This document shows positions 9,655 to 22,181 of a stretch of 64,000 bases of DNA, piece after piece. The notes under the pieces are model-generated. The model ran no database searches, had not been told where the DNA came from, and was given only the letters and a program-made list of their open reading frames with translations. Made by a program: the position numbers and the translations under genes. The stretch lies in contig OY811972.1 of assembly GCA_963681505.1 (NCBI GenBank), forward strand, positions 1,229,432-1,293,431, in the 5' to 3' direction. The DNA is from Eunapius fragilis. Its lineage: Eukaryota; Porifera; Demospongiae; Spongillida; Spongillidae. Position 1 is the stretch's first letter. Every line of letters begins with the position of its first letter.

Positions 9655-10640
9655 GTCCATGCATGCTTGCATGGTCTCACATACTGGCCCTGACCCCATG
9701 TACAACCAGCCCTACCCCCACAACCCAACCCTGACCCCATGCACAACCAGCCCTGACACCATGCACAACCAGATCTGTCCCCATCCACAACCAGCCCTAC
9801 CCTCAGAACCAATCCTGGGCCTATGCACAACCATGCAGCCCTGACCCCATGCACGCACGACCCACAACCAGCTCTGGCCCACAACCATGCCTCACAACCA
9901 GCTCTGGTCCCACACCAACCCTGGGCCCATGTACAACTGTGCTACCCTGACCACGTGAATGCACAACCCCACAACCAACTCTGGCTGCACAACCAGCCCT
10001 GCATGGCTCCACAACCAGCCCAGGCTCCACAACCAGCCCTGGCCCCACAGTCAGCCCTGGCTCCACAACCAGCCCTGGTTCCACAACCAGCCCTGGCCCC
10101 ACAACCAACTCTGGCTCCACGGCCAGCTCTGGCTCCACAATCAGACCTGGCCCCACAACCAGCCCGGGCCCCACAACCATCTGGCTCCATGCCGGACCCA
10201 CAACCAGCTCTGGCCCCACAACCAGCCCTTGCTCCACAACCAGCCCTGGCTCCACAACCAGCTCTGGCACCACAACCAGCCCTGGCCCCACAGTCAGCCC
10301 TGGCTCCACAACCAGCCCTGGCTCCACAACCAGCCCTGGCCCCACAACCAGCTCTGGCACCACAACCAGCCTGGCCCCACAACAGCTCTAGCCCCACAAC
10401 CAGCTCTGGCTCCATACCCTGGACCCACAATCAGCCCTGGCTCCACAACCAGCTCTGGCTCCATACCCTGGACCCACAACCAGCTCTAGCCCTACAACCA
10501 GCTATGGCACCACAACCAGCACTGGCTCCACAGCTAGCTCTGGGTCTAGGTCCCGCAACCAGCTCTGGCCCCACAACCAGCTCTGGCTCTGGTCAGCCCT
10601 GGCACCACAACCAGCTCTGGTCAGCACTAGCTCTGGCTCC
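9655..10640. repeat. 18-bp minisatellite (CTGGCTCCACAACCAGCC type)
   Basis: More than 40 imperfect copies of an 18-bp unit. The 9823-10746 plus frame stays open for 307 codons as repeating PQPALA-type residues, but the other frames are also open. The period is a multiple of three, which explains that without selection. No signal peptide, splice context or flanking domain supports a gene. Confidence 0.85.
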
Positions 10641-10748
10641 TCAACCAGATGCACACAACCATGCAGCTAGCTGCATGCACAAACAGCTCTCAGCGGCTCT
10701 TAAAAAACTTCTTAAGGATGATTTAGATATAAAATATTATGAATAATT

Positions 10749-11589
10749 GTGTTTTTTTTTTCTGTATTCCTGTGCATGCATATAGCTATGATCTGTCTGT
10801 ATGTGTGTGTGCATGTGTGTGTGTGCATGTGTGTGCGTGTGCGTGTGTGTGGTAAGGAATTAATGGACAAAAGTATGTATTTTTATGCCATTGTATTAAC
10901 ATGCATGCATGTTGCACGCGTAGGGGGGCGTGTCATTAAGTCAGGTCGAAGCGGCCGGGAGGGTATAAAGTACAGTCAACTGTGAGCTTTGAACAATTGC
11001 ATAGTACTTTGAATGCAATAAAGTGCATCCACAATATTAAGGAAAGCATTTCTCTCAAGACAGCGTTGTGTCGTATTCCAGTCTACCATGCAAACAAATC
11101 GAATATTCGTACTTTTTGTGCTCGAAAAACTAGCAAGATTATAACAGAGCCACTTTGAAATGTATCTTGATATATAGAACAATGTCAGCACGTAATGTCG
11201 GGTGGTGTGGCATGTCTCGAAAAACTTACAGACGGGAACACTTTGAATCAGACTAATAGTAGTCTCCCGCACCAATTGCACATGTGTACAATAGAAACAC
11301 CTCCCCGCTGAGTATAAAAAACTTTCTGCATCTGAATTAGGTACGTATGTGTACAGAAAGGTCCTTTATACATGCCTAGACTCGCCATGTTGCTGCGTTT
11401 CATTCTGGTTGTGCAAAAAGTGGCTCCAAACAATGCACTAAGATAATGAGTTTAATGACGCCATTTTTCCCGCATGTTTAGCATTGTTCCAATTATACCC
11501 TTTTTGACCCACTCGGAACAATATTAGTGTGCCGCAGGTTCAGATACCGCCGACTAACTTTCTCGTAGAGACAGTTCATATCACTTATT
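10749..11589. other. Intergenic, no gene recognised
   Basis: A GT-rich patch lies at 10800-10852. Short frames on both strands have no domain signature. Confidence 0.4.
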
Positions 11590-11672
11590 TCATTAGAAAT
11601 TCACTTTGGCTGTCCGCGAGTGACGTTTTTAATGACATTCATCATACCGCATCATCCCAGGTTCCGATAAAT
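11590..11672. repeat. Dispersed repeat, 3' fragment (copy 4)
   Basis: GTGACGTTTTTAATGACATT followed by CAGGTTCCGATAAA matches the end of 8960-9315. Only the 3' portion is present, and one side of the hairpin has been lost. Confidence 0.6.
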
Positions 11673-11732
11673 GCCTAAACTGCATGTACATTGGCGCCCG
11701 GGATCACGTGTTTTTGATGTGTCGTTTGCGGC

Positions 11733-11742
11733 TATATAATAT
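11733..11742 (+). promoter_or_regulatory. TATA box of the membrane-protein gene
   Basis: CTATATAATA lies about 60 bases upstream of the ATG at 11801. A start of transcription near 11765 would leave a short leader and exclude the upstream in-frame ATG at 11684. Confidence 0.45.
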
Positions 11743-11800
11743 TGGCCGATTGCTGCGCACGTGTTCATTCTCGACTGCCTCGGAAAAAACTCAAGGTGGA

Positions 11801-12541
11801 ATGTGCCCCGCTATTATTGCAGCGTTTTTCATGGGGGTGTTACAACTGGCGACGAGTCAAGTCACATTTCCAACAACAGCTACGCCGTCATGCCTTGTGA
11901 ATCCTTCTGACTTTGGCTACCCAAGCGACTGTCCAACGTACACCCCAGGAGCAGATATCCAAACGTTAGCAACGGACTCCTGTAAAACGCTATGCTCCAG
12001 CAAATGCATAGACCCGCTAATTTCCTACATGGAAAGCTGTTCCGTAGACACTAGTGCGCTAAAGGCCTGGTGTGGAACGTCTAGCGGCAACGGTGAACTC
12101 TGTTGCACACTCGGAACCACTTTATCAGGGGCCCTCACCGGTCTCGGATTTTTCACATTCTGCAGCAATGGGTTGACGTGCGGTTCCGGTCTTGTGCGAT
12201 CGCAGTGCACCAACGCATACGACTCTTACGGCTGCTGCTTCGCCAATTTTAACGAAGTTGATGACCTACACTTCGACTGGAGCGCGTGCGGTTTTTCCAC
12301 CCCGGACACGTGTTATTATGACTGGTGGCCCTTACCCATATCCAAGGAGCTGTTAATTGGGCTCGTCGTTGGAGTGGGAGGAGGTTTACTTCTGTTGTGC
12401 ATTGCGTGCCTCGTCGGTGTGTGTTGCTGTGTGTTTGTGGCGGCGAGTGCAGGTGGCAGGAGGAGGACTACAAAAGTTAGTACTAGCGGAAAGCCGTGCA
12501 ATTCTGAAGACGCTGGTGTCGAATACCGACAGTTTCCATAG
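11801..12541 (+). CDS. Orphan Cys-rich single-pass membrane protein, single exon
   Basis: Frame open from 11684. I take the ATG at 11801 because the residues that follow, MCPAIIAAFFMGVLQLATSQ, form a signal peptide and a TATA box lies between the two ATGs. The mature ectodomain (~160 residues) has about 20 cysteines, including CKTLCSSKC, WCG, ELCC and YGCCF. Towards the end comes a membrane segment, LLIGLVVGVGGGLLLLCIAC, extended by Val/Cys-rich residues. A basic stop-transfer GGRRR and a ~25-residue cytoplasmic tail follow. Topology is type I, probably cell surface. I do not recognise the domain. The cysteine pattern is reminiscent of small disulfide-rich extracellular modules but matches none I can name. 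No frameshift is seen. Neighbours are minisatellites, so context gives no clue to function. Confidence 0.8.
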   Translation: MCPAIIAAFFMGVLQLATSQVTFPTTATPSCLVNPSDFGYPSDCPTYTPGADIQTLATDSCKTLCSSKCIDPLISYMESCSVDTSALKAWCGTSSGNGELCCTLGTTLSGALTGLGFFTFCSNGLTCGSGLVRSQCTNAYDSYGCCFANFNEVDDLHFDWSACGFSTPDTCYYDWWPLPISKELLIGLVVGVGGGLLLLCIACLVGVCCCVFVAASAGGRRRTTKVSTSGKPCNSEDAGVEYRQFP

Positions 12542-12896
12542 GAACTTTGCGCTGGAGCTTTCTAGTATTTGTTTGCGTTATAATATGGTTTGTAGCCCTC
12601 GTTTGTAACTAAAACATATAAGCGCTGTCGTAGTACTAATTTATTACATGGCCCGCGAGAGACCAGACTAATCAATATGATCTGACCCTACATTGTACGG
12701 CGTCGCCAATTGCGGTTTGGTAAATAAATCTCACAGAAAGCCCGCAAGTACATGATTGTACGACGCAGCGGCTTCAAAAGTAGATTTCGTGAGATTACCA
12801 GGAAACAGACAGCATGCACGCACATGTATACAAGTATACGCGCGCACACGTCACGTACACACCTATACATATATGCATGCATGATAAACAAACCTG
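12542..12896. other. 3' flank of the membrane-protein gene
   Basis: No polyadenylation signal is certain. AATAAA occurs at 12723-12728 and could serve. The rest shows nothing. Confidence 0.35.
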
Positions 12897-14043
12897 GAGC
12901 AGGCCCCTCAGTCAGATGTGCTGTGTGAGCTGTATGGTAGGCCCCTCAGTCAGCTGTGCTGTGTGAGCTGTATGGTAGGCCCCTCAGTCAGCTGTGCTGT
13001 GTGAGCTGTGTGGTAAGCCCCTCAGTCAGCTGTGCTGTGTGAGCTGTATGTTAGGCCCCTCAGTCAGCTGTGCTGTGTGAGCTGTATGGTAGGCCCGTCA
13101 GTCAGCTGTGCTGTGTGAGCTGTATGGTAGGCCCGTCAGTCAGATGTGCTGTGTGAGCTGTATGGTAGGCCCCTGAGTCAGCTGTGCTGTGTGAGCTGTA
13201 TGGTAGACCCCCCAGTCAGCTGTGCTGTGTGACCTGTATGGTAGGCCCCTCAGTCAGCTGTGCTGTGTGAGCTGTATGGTAGGCCCCCCAGTCAGCTGTG
13301 CTGTGTGAGCTGTGTGGTAGGCCCGTCAGTCAGCTGTGCTGTGTGAGCTGTATGGTAGCCCCGTCAGTCAGATGTGCTGTGTGAGCTGTATGGTAGGCCC
13401 CTCAGTCAGCTGTGCTGTGTGAGCTGTATGGTAGGCCCCCCAGTCAGCTGTGCTGTGTGAGCTGTGTGGTAGGCCCGTCAGTCAGCTGTGCTGTGTGAGC
13501 TGTATGGTAGGCCCGTCAGTCAGATGTGCTGTGTGAGCTGTATGGTAGGCCCCTCAGTCAGCTGTGCTGTGTGAGCTGTATGGTAGGCCCCTCAGTCAGC
13601 TGTGTTGTGTGAGCTGTACGGTAGGCCCCTCAGTCAGCTGTGCTGTGTGAGCTGTACGGTAGGCCCCTCAGTCAGCTGTGCTGTGTGAGCTGTATGGTAG
13701 GCCCCTCAGTCAGCTGTGCTGTGTGAGCTGTACGGTAGGCCCCTCAGTCAGCTGTGCTGTGTGAGCTGTACGGTAGGCCCCTCAGTCAGCTGTGCTGTGT
13801 GAGCTGTATGGTAGGCCCCTCAGTCAGCTGTGCTGTGTGAGCTGTATGGTAGGCCCCTCAGTCAGCTGTGCTGTGTGAGCTGTACGGTAGGCCCCTCAGT
13901 CAGCTGTGCTGTGTGAGCTGTATGGTAGGCCCCTCAGTCAGCTGTGCTGTGTGAGCTGTATGGTAGGCCCCTCAGTCAGCTGTGCTGTGTGAGCTGTATG
14001 GTAAGCCCCTCAGTCAGCTGTGCTGTGTGAGCTGTATGGTAAG
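12897..14043. repeat. 38-bp minisatellite, ~30 copies, one CAGCTG per unit
   Basis: The unit is AGGCCCCTCAGTCAGCTGTG followed by CTGTGTGAGCTGTATGGT. Variation is mostly single-base and grouped in runs (CTCA, GTCA or CCCA; TATGG or TACGG), showing recent local spread. Almost every copy carries the E-box hexamer CAGCTG at 38-base spacing. No open frame of note. Confidence 0.95.
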
Positions 14044-14340
14044 CTAAACCTGAATTCGACAGCAATCCTCTCCAGGTGGACCCCTTCTTAAAGATATATT
14101 GGTGTGATATATAATATATTGGTGTGCATTGCCAATAGGCGTAGTATAATGTTAATAATGCTGCTATATATGTGGCATATGCAATAAACTGTATACTTAT
14201 CTACAATAACGTACAATAATCATTAATAATCATATTGTGTTCAATCTATATTAACTTTTCGTACTGTTTATTGTACACAACAGATAGGAGGCCATGTAGG
14301 GTGCTTGAGGTAAAAATCCAAATATTGATTAGCTTATTAT

Positions 14341-14377
14341 GGGGGGGGGGGGGGGGGGCTGACACATACATATGTGT

Positions 14378-14415
<38 letters not shown>

Positions 14416-14455
14416 TTCCCCCCCCTTTTCCCCCCTTTTCCCCCTTTTTTTCTTC
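14341..14455. repeat. G-run, short palindrome, then C-run
   Basis: About 18 G, then CTGACACATACATATGTGTC, then more than 30 C with T interruptions. The G- and C-runs can pair as a hairpin. Such tracts are error-prone in assembly, so lengths are unreliable. Confidence 0.8.
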
Positions 14456-14659
14456 TCTCACCGGTCTTTCCTGGTTTTGATGCATCTACAATGAAAGCAA
14501 AATCAAATTAAAAGCGTTGCCTTTATTTGGAGAATGTCTCTACCATACTGGGTGCTCAGGTAAACATATCCACTGTGCAGTGGTCTGCACATGCTTAGTT
14601 TTACGGGCTATATGTGCATCATTCTTTATTGGTAAGCGGTGTTATGGCATTTATAATCT

Positions 14660-16310
14660 CATCTAGTGAGGTATCCCTTCCCCCAATTATCCCCTCATCC
14701 ACTGAGGTGTCCCCTTCCCCCAACTACCCCCTTATCCACTGAGGTGTCCCCTTCCCTCAATTACCCCCTCATCCAGTGAGGTGTCCTTTCCCTCAATTAC
14801 CCCCTCATCCACTGAGGTGTCCCCTTCCCTCAATTACCCCCTCATTCACTGAGGTGTCCCCTTCCCTCAATTACCCCCTCATCCACTGAGGTGTCCTTTC
14901 CCTCAATTACCCCCTCATCCACTGAGGTGTCCCCTTCCCTCAATTACCCCCCTCATCCACTGAGGTGTCCTTTCCCTCAATTACCCCCTCATCCACTGAG
15001 GTGTCCTTTCCCTCAATTACCCCCTCATCCACTGAGGTGTCCCTTCCCTCAATTACCTCCTCAGCCACTGAGGTGTACCCTTCCCTCAATTACCCCCTCA
15101 TCCACAGAGGTGTCCCCTTCCCTCAATTACCCCCTCATCCACTGAGGTGTTCCCTTCCGTCAATTACCCTCTCATCCACTGAGGTGTCCCCTTCCCTCAA
15201 TTACCCCCTCATCCACTGAGGTGTCCCCTTCCCTCAATTACCCCCTCATCCACTGAGGTGTCCTTTCCCTCAATTACCCCCTCATCCACTGAGGTGTCCT
15301 TTCCCTCAATTACCCCCTCATCCACTGAAGTGTCCTTTCCCTCAATTACCCCCTCATCCACTGAGGTGTCCCCTTCCCTCAATTACCCCCTCATCCACTG
15401 AGGTGTCCCCTCCTCAATTACCCCCTCATCCACTGAGGTGCCCCCTTTCCTCAATTACCCCCTCATCCACTGAGGTGTCCCCTTCCCTCAATTACCCCCT
15501 CTTTCACTGAGGTGTCCTTTCCCTCAATTACCCCCTCATCCGCTGAGGTGTCCTTTCCCTCAGTTACCCCCTCATCCACTGAGGTGTCCTTTCCCTCAAT
15601 TACCCCCTCATCCACTGAGGTGTCCTTTCCCTCAATTACCCCCTCATCCATTGAGGTGTCCTTTCCCTCAATTACCCCCTCATCCACTGAGGTGTCCTTT
15701 CCCTCAATTACTCCCTCATCCACGCAGGTGTCCTTTCCCTCAATTACCCCCTCATCCACTGAGGTGTACCCTTCCCTCAATTACCCCCTCATCCACTGAG
15801 GTGCCCCCTTTCCTCAATTACCCCCTCATCCACTGAGCTGTCCCCTTCCCTCAATTACCCCCTCATTCACTGAGGTGTCCTTTCCCTCAATTACCCCCTC
15901 ATCCGCTGAGGTGTCCTTTCCCTCAGTTACCCCCTCATCCACTGAGGTGTCCTTTCCCTCAATTACCACCTCATCCACTGAGGGGTCCCCTTCCCTCAAT
16001 TACCCCCTCATCCACTGAGGTGTCCTTTCCCTCAATTACCCCCTCATCCACTGAGGTGTCCCTTCCCTCAGTTACCCCCTCATCCACTGAGGTGTCCCTT
16101 CCCTCAATTACCCCCTCATCCACTGAGGTGTACCCTTCCCTCAATGACCCCTTCATCCACTGAGGTGTCCCTTCCCTCAATTACCCCCTCATCCACTGAG
16201 GTGTCCCCTTCCCTCAATTACCCCCTCATCCCCTGAGGTGTTCCCTTCCCCCAATTACCCCCACATCCCCTGAGGTGTCCCCTTCCCTCAATTACCCCCC
16301 TCATCCAGTT
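14660..16310. repeat. 36-bp minisatellite, ~45 copies
   Basis: The unit is CTCAATTACCCCCTCATCCA plus CTGAGGTGTCCTTTCC, with small indels in some copies. Because the period is 36 it leaves frames open on both strands (12-residue repeats such as TPSSTEVSFPSI and its complement). The array sits just downstream of the stop of Sema A and probably forms its 3' flank. I do not treat the frames as genes. Confidence 0.95.
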
Positions 16311-16492
16311 GCATCTCATGTTTATCATTACAGACCATGCTCTAATTAATACACCATGGATGGTTGCCAAACATAACACACGATACATGACCACAAAGAC
16401 TCTCAATGTGATAAAACTAAGTGATACCTCAGTGAGTGTGTAAATCACACTTCCAACCAGTACATAAATTGTTCAATTTGCACTTTTTCTTT

Positions 16493-19400
16493 CTAAATAG
16501 CAGTTACTGGATTTTCAATGACTTCTTGCTGCTGTGCAATGCTTTTTGAACTACCGACAGTATCTCCTACACCATCGGTGTCACTCCTGGTACTGCAGGC
16601 TACACCATCGGTGTCACTCCTGGTGCTGCAGGCTACACCATCGGTGTCACTCCTGGTACTTTCAGATCGATACAACAAACTATTTCTATCAATGTTGCGG
16701 ATCAGTGGATTCTTATCCAGATCCATCTTTCCTGCAGCTGTGTTTTCAATCACGTTACAGCTACTATAAATGAAAACAGTGATGTGACTATAATACTGCC
16801 CTGTGAGCCCCTCCCCTCTCCATAACACCTGAAACCTTTCCCTTCTCCCTAGTCATGTAAGCTTATCCCACTTGTCCTTCCATTATCTCCAGGGTTTAAA
16901 AAAAAACATCTTCAGAGACCTTCCATGGCTGATCCCCAAAATAAATACTCTCTTTTGGGATGCAATGCTGTAAAATATAAAGCAAAATTTTTACCCTTCC
17001 TTGGAGTATATGACAGCACTCTCTGCCGAGACGTTGGGCTTCTTCCTGTAACAACGGCAGCAGCAGCACAGTATGAGCATGATCAAGAGCAATAGCAGGC
17101 AAAGGCCACCCAGTGCAGCGACGATGATGATGTCGTATTTGTTAGAAAGGATTGCATCTGTAGTACCAGGAACCACGGGCAACATTGAGGGCAGTACTAT
17201 CCCAGGTTGTGTTGTCCCAGGTTGTGTTGTCCCAGGTTGTGTTGTCCCAGGTGGTGTTGTTCCAGATGTCGTTCCAGGTGTGGTAGGACTCGCTGTTGTG
17301 GAGGCTAGTAGAATAGATGAAACAAAAAATTATATCAATTCTAATTTACTAAAATGAACCAAAACAGTACTGAACAGGATGAGATGTTTGTGATGTAAGA
17401 TCATAGTGCAGACTGAGAGTGTACGTTACCTGGGCAACTGTTAACAACTCCTGTATGGATGTTCTGGTAGGTACTGATCATGTGATGGAACAGTTAGCTC
17501 AGTGTGGTAAGTTACTTTGTAAAAACTCACCCATTGGGTACTGATGCTGAACCATTGTACATGGTGGGTACTATAGAAAACACCACACACTGGGACAGAG
17601 AAGAGTTCCACACACAGTATGGGTCTCTGGAGGCCACACAGTCACTATGTATGTAATGGCACATTGACAGTGCATATTAGCACATCCAACACTTTGTCCA
17701 CTTGCCCCACCCACAAACACACCCCTCACCTGCAGCTGAGGTATCTAGTACACCTCTGAAGTGGTAGTCTGTAGATGGAGGTGTCTGTGTTCACATAGAG
17801 GTACTTCACTCCTTGGGTGGTGTTCTTAATATGGGTGGGAGGGGATGGGGGAGGGGGAGGGGAGGGAGGGGAGGGAGGGAGGGAGGGATGGAGGGCGGGG
17901 AATGGGAGGGAGGGGATGGGAAGGGGAGGGAGGGAGGGGATGGAGGGAGGGTGGGGAGGGAGGGAGGGAGGGGAGGGAGGGTGGGAGGGAGGGAGGGTGG
18001 GGAGGGAGAGAGGGGAGGTTGAGGGGAGGTGAGGTGTTGTAAGCCAGCATGCTAATAGTATGGATGCACTAAGGTTACTATGGTTACCTCCTGCTGTATG
18101 ACCATTTGCTTAACACTTGATGAATCGTCCAACTGTGGGAGTTAAATGTAGAAAGTAGATGCAACGTACAATACCATTTATGCCTCCATTTGAAATCATA
18201 TTGTAGCAGAACAACTATTAGTGATTTGGACTTGATGATTAGAAGACCGCCCCATGCCACGCCCCCAAAATCTGTAAATCTTCACATTGCTTGAATACAT
18301 TGCTCTTTTGGCTCAATGCAAGCTGCCACAAACTTCCACCAAACACAAATTCCATACGATCCCCCCTCCAAAAATAAAAAAGGCTGAGGTTGAGGGGTCC
18401 TCCCCCCCCTCCCCCCCCCCCCCAACCCCAGTAATTCCCTCTCATCTTGAAATATTAGATCCATTGCAAGTAAGTGATATCCTAGCAACAGCATGTATGC
18501 ACACCAGGCATACATAGTGTGTACCTTGATCTCTTCTGATACAATGGAGAATGCATTTCCGTTGAGGTAACCAATGGCAACCTTCAGCACTGTACCTGTG
18601 GCTGTGCAAGGTTGGATTCCATGGTTACCATGTTTACCTCATGCACACGTAGTAGCATTTTTTAACTCCTCCCCCACCCAACACACATACAAATGACTTA
18701 CACATGCATAAAGTTTGATTTGAATCGTAAGCCAAATGTCACTACCACATAACCTAATCCTTATAGATTCATGAGTGCAAACTGGGGTCAAGGGTCAAAG
18801 GTTCTTATTTGATAGACTGCTGCCTTCCATAAAAGCACCTCAATTCACTGAACTACTGAACTACACTGCTATATATAGAGCTTTAGTCAATAGATTGCCT
18901 CAGCATTATACACTGATTTTCACATGCCTGTACATGTATGCGGTTATTCAATGTAGAGTATGTCCCCTTGAACAAATTTTTGATTTCAGTGTAGTAGGGA
19001 AAGCATTTAAATTTCAAATAGAACAGCTCCACATTTGTAGTGGTTGCTTCAGTTATTTTGACTGTGTGTTATATGTACACACTGCCACCACCTGGTTAAG
19101 ATGATAGGAGTGCTCAGCTGATTTGACATCAAGACTGACATATTTTTTAAAACAAAAAAACTACAAGCTGCTTTTAAAAACCTTTGTGATCAATTATTAG
19201 TAGCATCAGATTTTTAAAAAAAATCTATTTTTATGACAAAATACATTCTTCCTTTTCTGTAGGTGAAGTACACTAATATATTTAATTCTGTAGCAGCAAA
19301 TGTTAATGCATAAATTACTGCAAAGGGGTCGGAATACCTGTTCCCAAAAAGAGCACATCTTGCATCACACAGGTTCTGGTAGTCATGTTGTTTGTGACCA

Positions 19401-22122
19401 CACAGGTCTGGTCCAGTACAATCTTGGTGACACTAACACCACTGATCACTGTCAGTGGTTCAGAACCAATCTGGGTGATGGTATTGACGGTGTCCGTGTA
19501 GGTGTAGTCTGGTCTTGCTGCGTTTCCACCAGGTGTGCACTAATCATGGAAACGTCAAACAAGTAAGTGTTTTAATGAGATTAATAGGTCTAGCCATTCA
19601 GTCTAGTTAGTAAAAAGGAATGGTAATGCAGCTAGAACTACATGTGTGCTGTGCATAGCGTATTTGTAATGGCAGGTCAGCAAACACATTCTGCTGTTGT
19701 GCTATACGTACTTCCACCCCAAAAACACCAGGTATACCAATTCATGCAGCGCTACATCTGAAGCACGGGTCTAATTAATGCCTACCTCCACATAACCAGA
19801 TGTAGTCTGTAGACCAGTGTTAGGATTCTGCAGTAGAGTCCTGAAGATGTCAAAAACACCACCATTCCTCCCATTGGCATCAGTCATGTCATTCACACTG
19901 TTGTTAGCTGGGTAGACACACACGGCTGACACAGAAATACCACTATAGGAAAAGAACAAATGTAGCACAATTTGGGGGAGTAGTACACGTGATACAGTGG
20001 CATGATTAAGAGTGATGTGCTTATTTTAATGCCCATATATACATGGGGCAAAGTTTATGACTTTAAAAAAAACATGCATGTTATTGTCAAGTGTCCTAAA
20101 ATATGCCAATGGTCTGGGTAATTGTGATGCAGATCTGATAGAGACTATGTTGGTCCTTACATAATAATGGAGCAAAGTTATATTGAATACCAAGCCAAAA
20201 ATTTTTTTTATTCAGTAGTCATTTTCTATCTCTTCATATGGTATCCATAATCCTTGCCCACAAACAGGTAGTAATGATCGAATGGAGAGTAAATTTTTAT
20301 GTTCATCTCATTTCCATAGCTACCATATGTACATTACATTTGGTGCTATGATGCCAAGTTCTATTAAGTAAGTTTAATTCATTAAATATATTGAAAATGT
20401 TCACAAATGAACATGTAAATTAACATACCCTACTAATCTGGAAACTTTATGCAAATGATTTACTTACCCTATGTTGGTAGTGAAGGCGCCGTACATGAAC
20501 AGTGCCCAATCTCCATTCTGATAATAACGTCCCATCTGGTTGAATGCAGCACCAGCTGTTGGTAGGAGGAAGAATACAGATATTTGCTTTTCATTGTCTC
20601 ATAGCGCCCTGGTAATAAGAGGTTACATAGAGCATCAAGGCAATGAAGTCTGGGCCTGGCTCCATTCCAGACATGCAGGCTGGGCCAGGCCCCATTCGAG
20701 GACAGAATCCGGCCTAGCTCATATTCCAAATGAAAACAACAGTAGACAGTTTGGGTCTTCCTACACTAATCGAATCTAATAATATTGTCTGAGAGGTCTG
20801 GGGACAAGATGTGATCCGCCTTGCAGTTCGATTTTAAAATTGAAACTTTGACAATCAGCACTCATGAGTGTAACAAACAACATGTCCTCCCATACAACTT
20901 ACTGATGGCATTGTATGAGGTGGAGTATGTGGTACTCTTGCAGTCAATACGTGCCTTCACCAGGGTGAGTGGGGCATTGTCAGTACTGCTCCCTGGATCA
21001 TTCTGCAGTAAGAGGTAAGAGGCAGTCTAATTACAGCCCCTCAAGTCCCTCAGATAAGGCTTACTGACCTGACAGACACGGACAACTTGACTTATGATGG
21101 CCTGTGAGATTTAAATGTAATTAGTTTAGTCCAATTGTCTATCTGACACTTAGTGCAGTGTACATGGCATGCAATGGACCAGAACTTACATTTGTGTTAT
21201 CAACATCTCTCATGAAGACAAAGAAGTACTTGTGTTCATCAAGAGTGATGGGATCAGAGACACCAGGCAGCTTAGCTGTCCTGGGAGCATAATTGGCCTT
21301 ATAGGTGTCCACAAATGCAGGGGCTGGAAGGGACATCATTGGGTCAGACCAACATATGACAGTCATTGAACATACATTTGAAATTGGCAATGCTGTTTGT
21401 ACGCAGCTGCAGTACTGTTTTGAGTGAGTTAGGGTCTGTAGGATTTGTGTAGTTGACAGTGAGGAAGAATAGACCAGTATCAGAGGCATTCAAATTGAGA
21501 GTAGAAACAGCAAAGAAGTTGATACCCCTTGTGTTATTCACTGGAGAGAGGGAGAGAGGTCCAATAGTACAGTCTGGTACACAATGGGATATATCATATC
21601 TGTGCACATACCATTATATGCTATCCCCATTTGATAGTAATCAGGTCTAGTAGAGGCTAGACCACTTGCGGCTGTCACAGAAGTGAAGTTCACAAGATTG
21701 GAGACCTAAATAATTATAATGCACTGATTGAATGGGCACATCAGTGGTATCCAATGACTTACATTAACTGCCCTACAAGATGGTGTCCCAGCAGCCTCAC
21801 TCCCACACACCACCAGTCTGGTGGGGTCAGTGGGACTGGAGGAGAACACACGGATGTGGTTCCTGCACACATAGTCCTGGGGAGGAGGGAGGAAAGAGGT
21901 GTGGTTTTTGGACCAACATAATGATGGACCTCACTTGATTGTATCCAACAGCAGCTGAGCATCCTGCAATGGAAGCTGTTGGTAGTGGTAGGTTCAATTG
22001 CTTATCCAAAGCCAGGCTCTGATTTAGGACGTATAGCCAATCTCTGTTGCCACAAAACATAAATTAGAATGCCATCTGGATGAATATTAATTACTTTTGT
22101 CATTGTGCTTTTGACATGGTGT

Positions 22123-22181
<59 letters not shown>

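Noticed and set aside
9823..10746. 307-codon PQPALA-type protein
   Set aside because: 18-bp minisatellite keeps several frames open on both strands; no signal, domain or splice support.
12897..14043. CRISPR array
   Set aside because: Units are contiguous with no unique spacers, and the surrounding genes are eukaryotic.
14341..14455. Functional G-quadruplex
   Set aside because: Possible in principle, but homopolymer length is unreliable in assembly and no gene context supports it.
14891..16180. Repeat proteins with 12-residue units on both strands
   Set aside because: Produced by the 36-bp period; indels between units break every frame.
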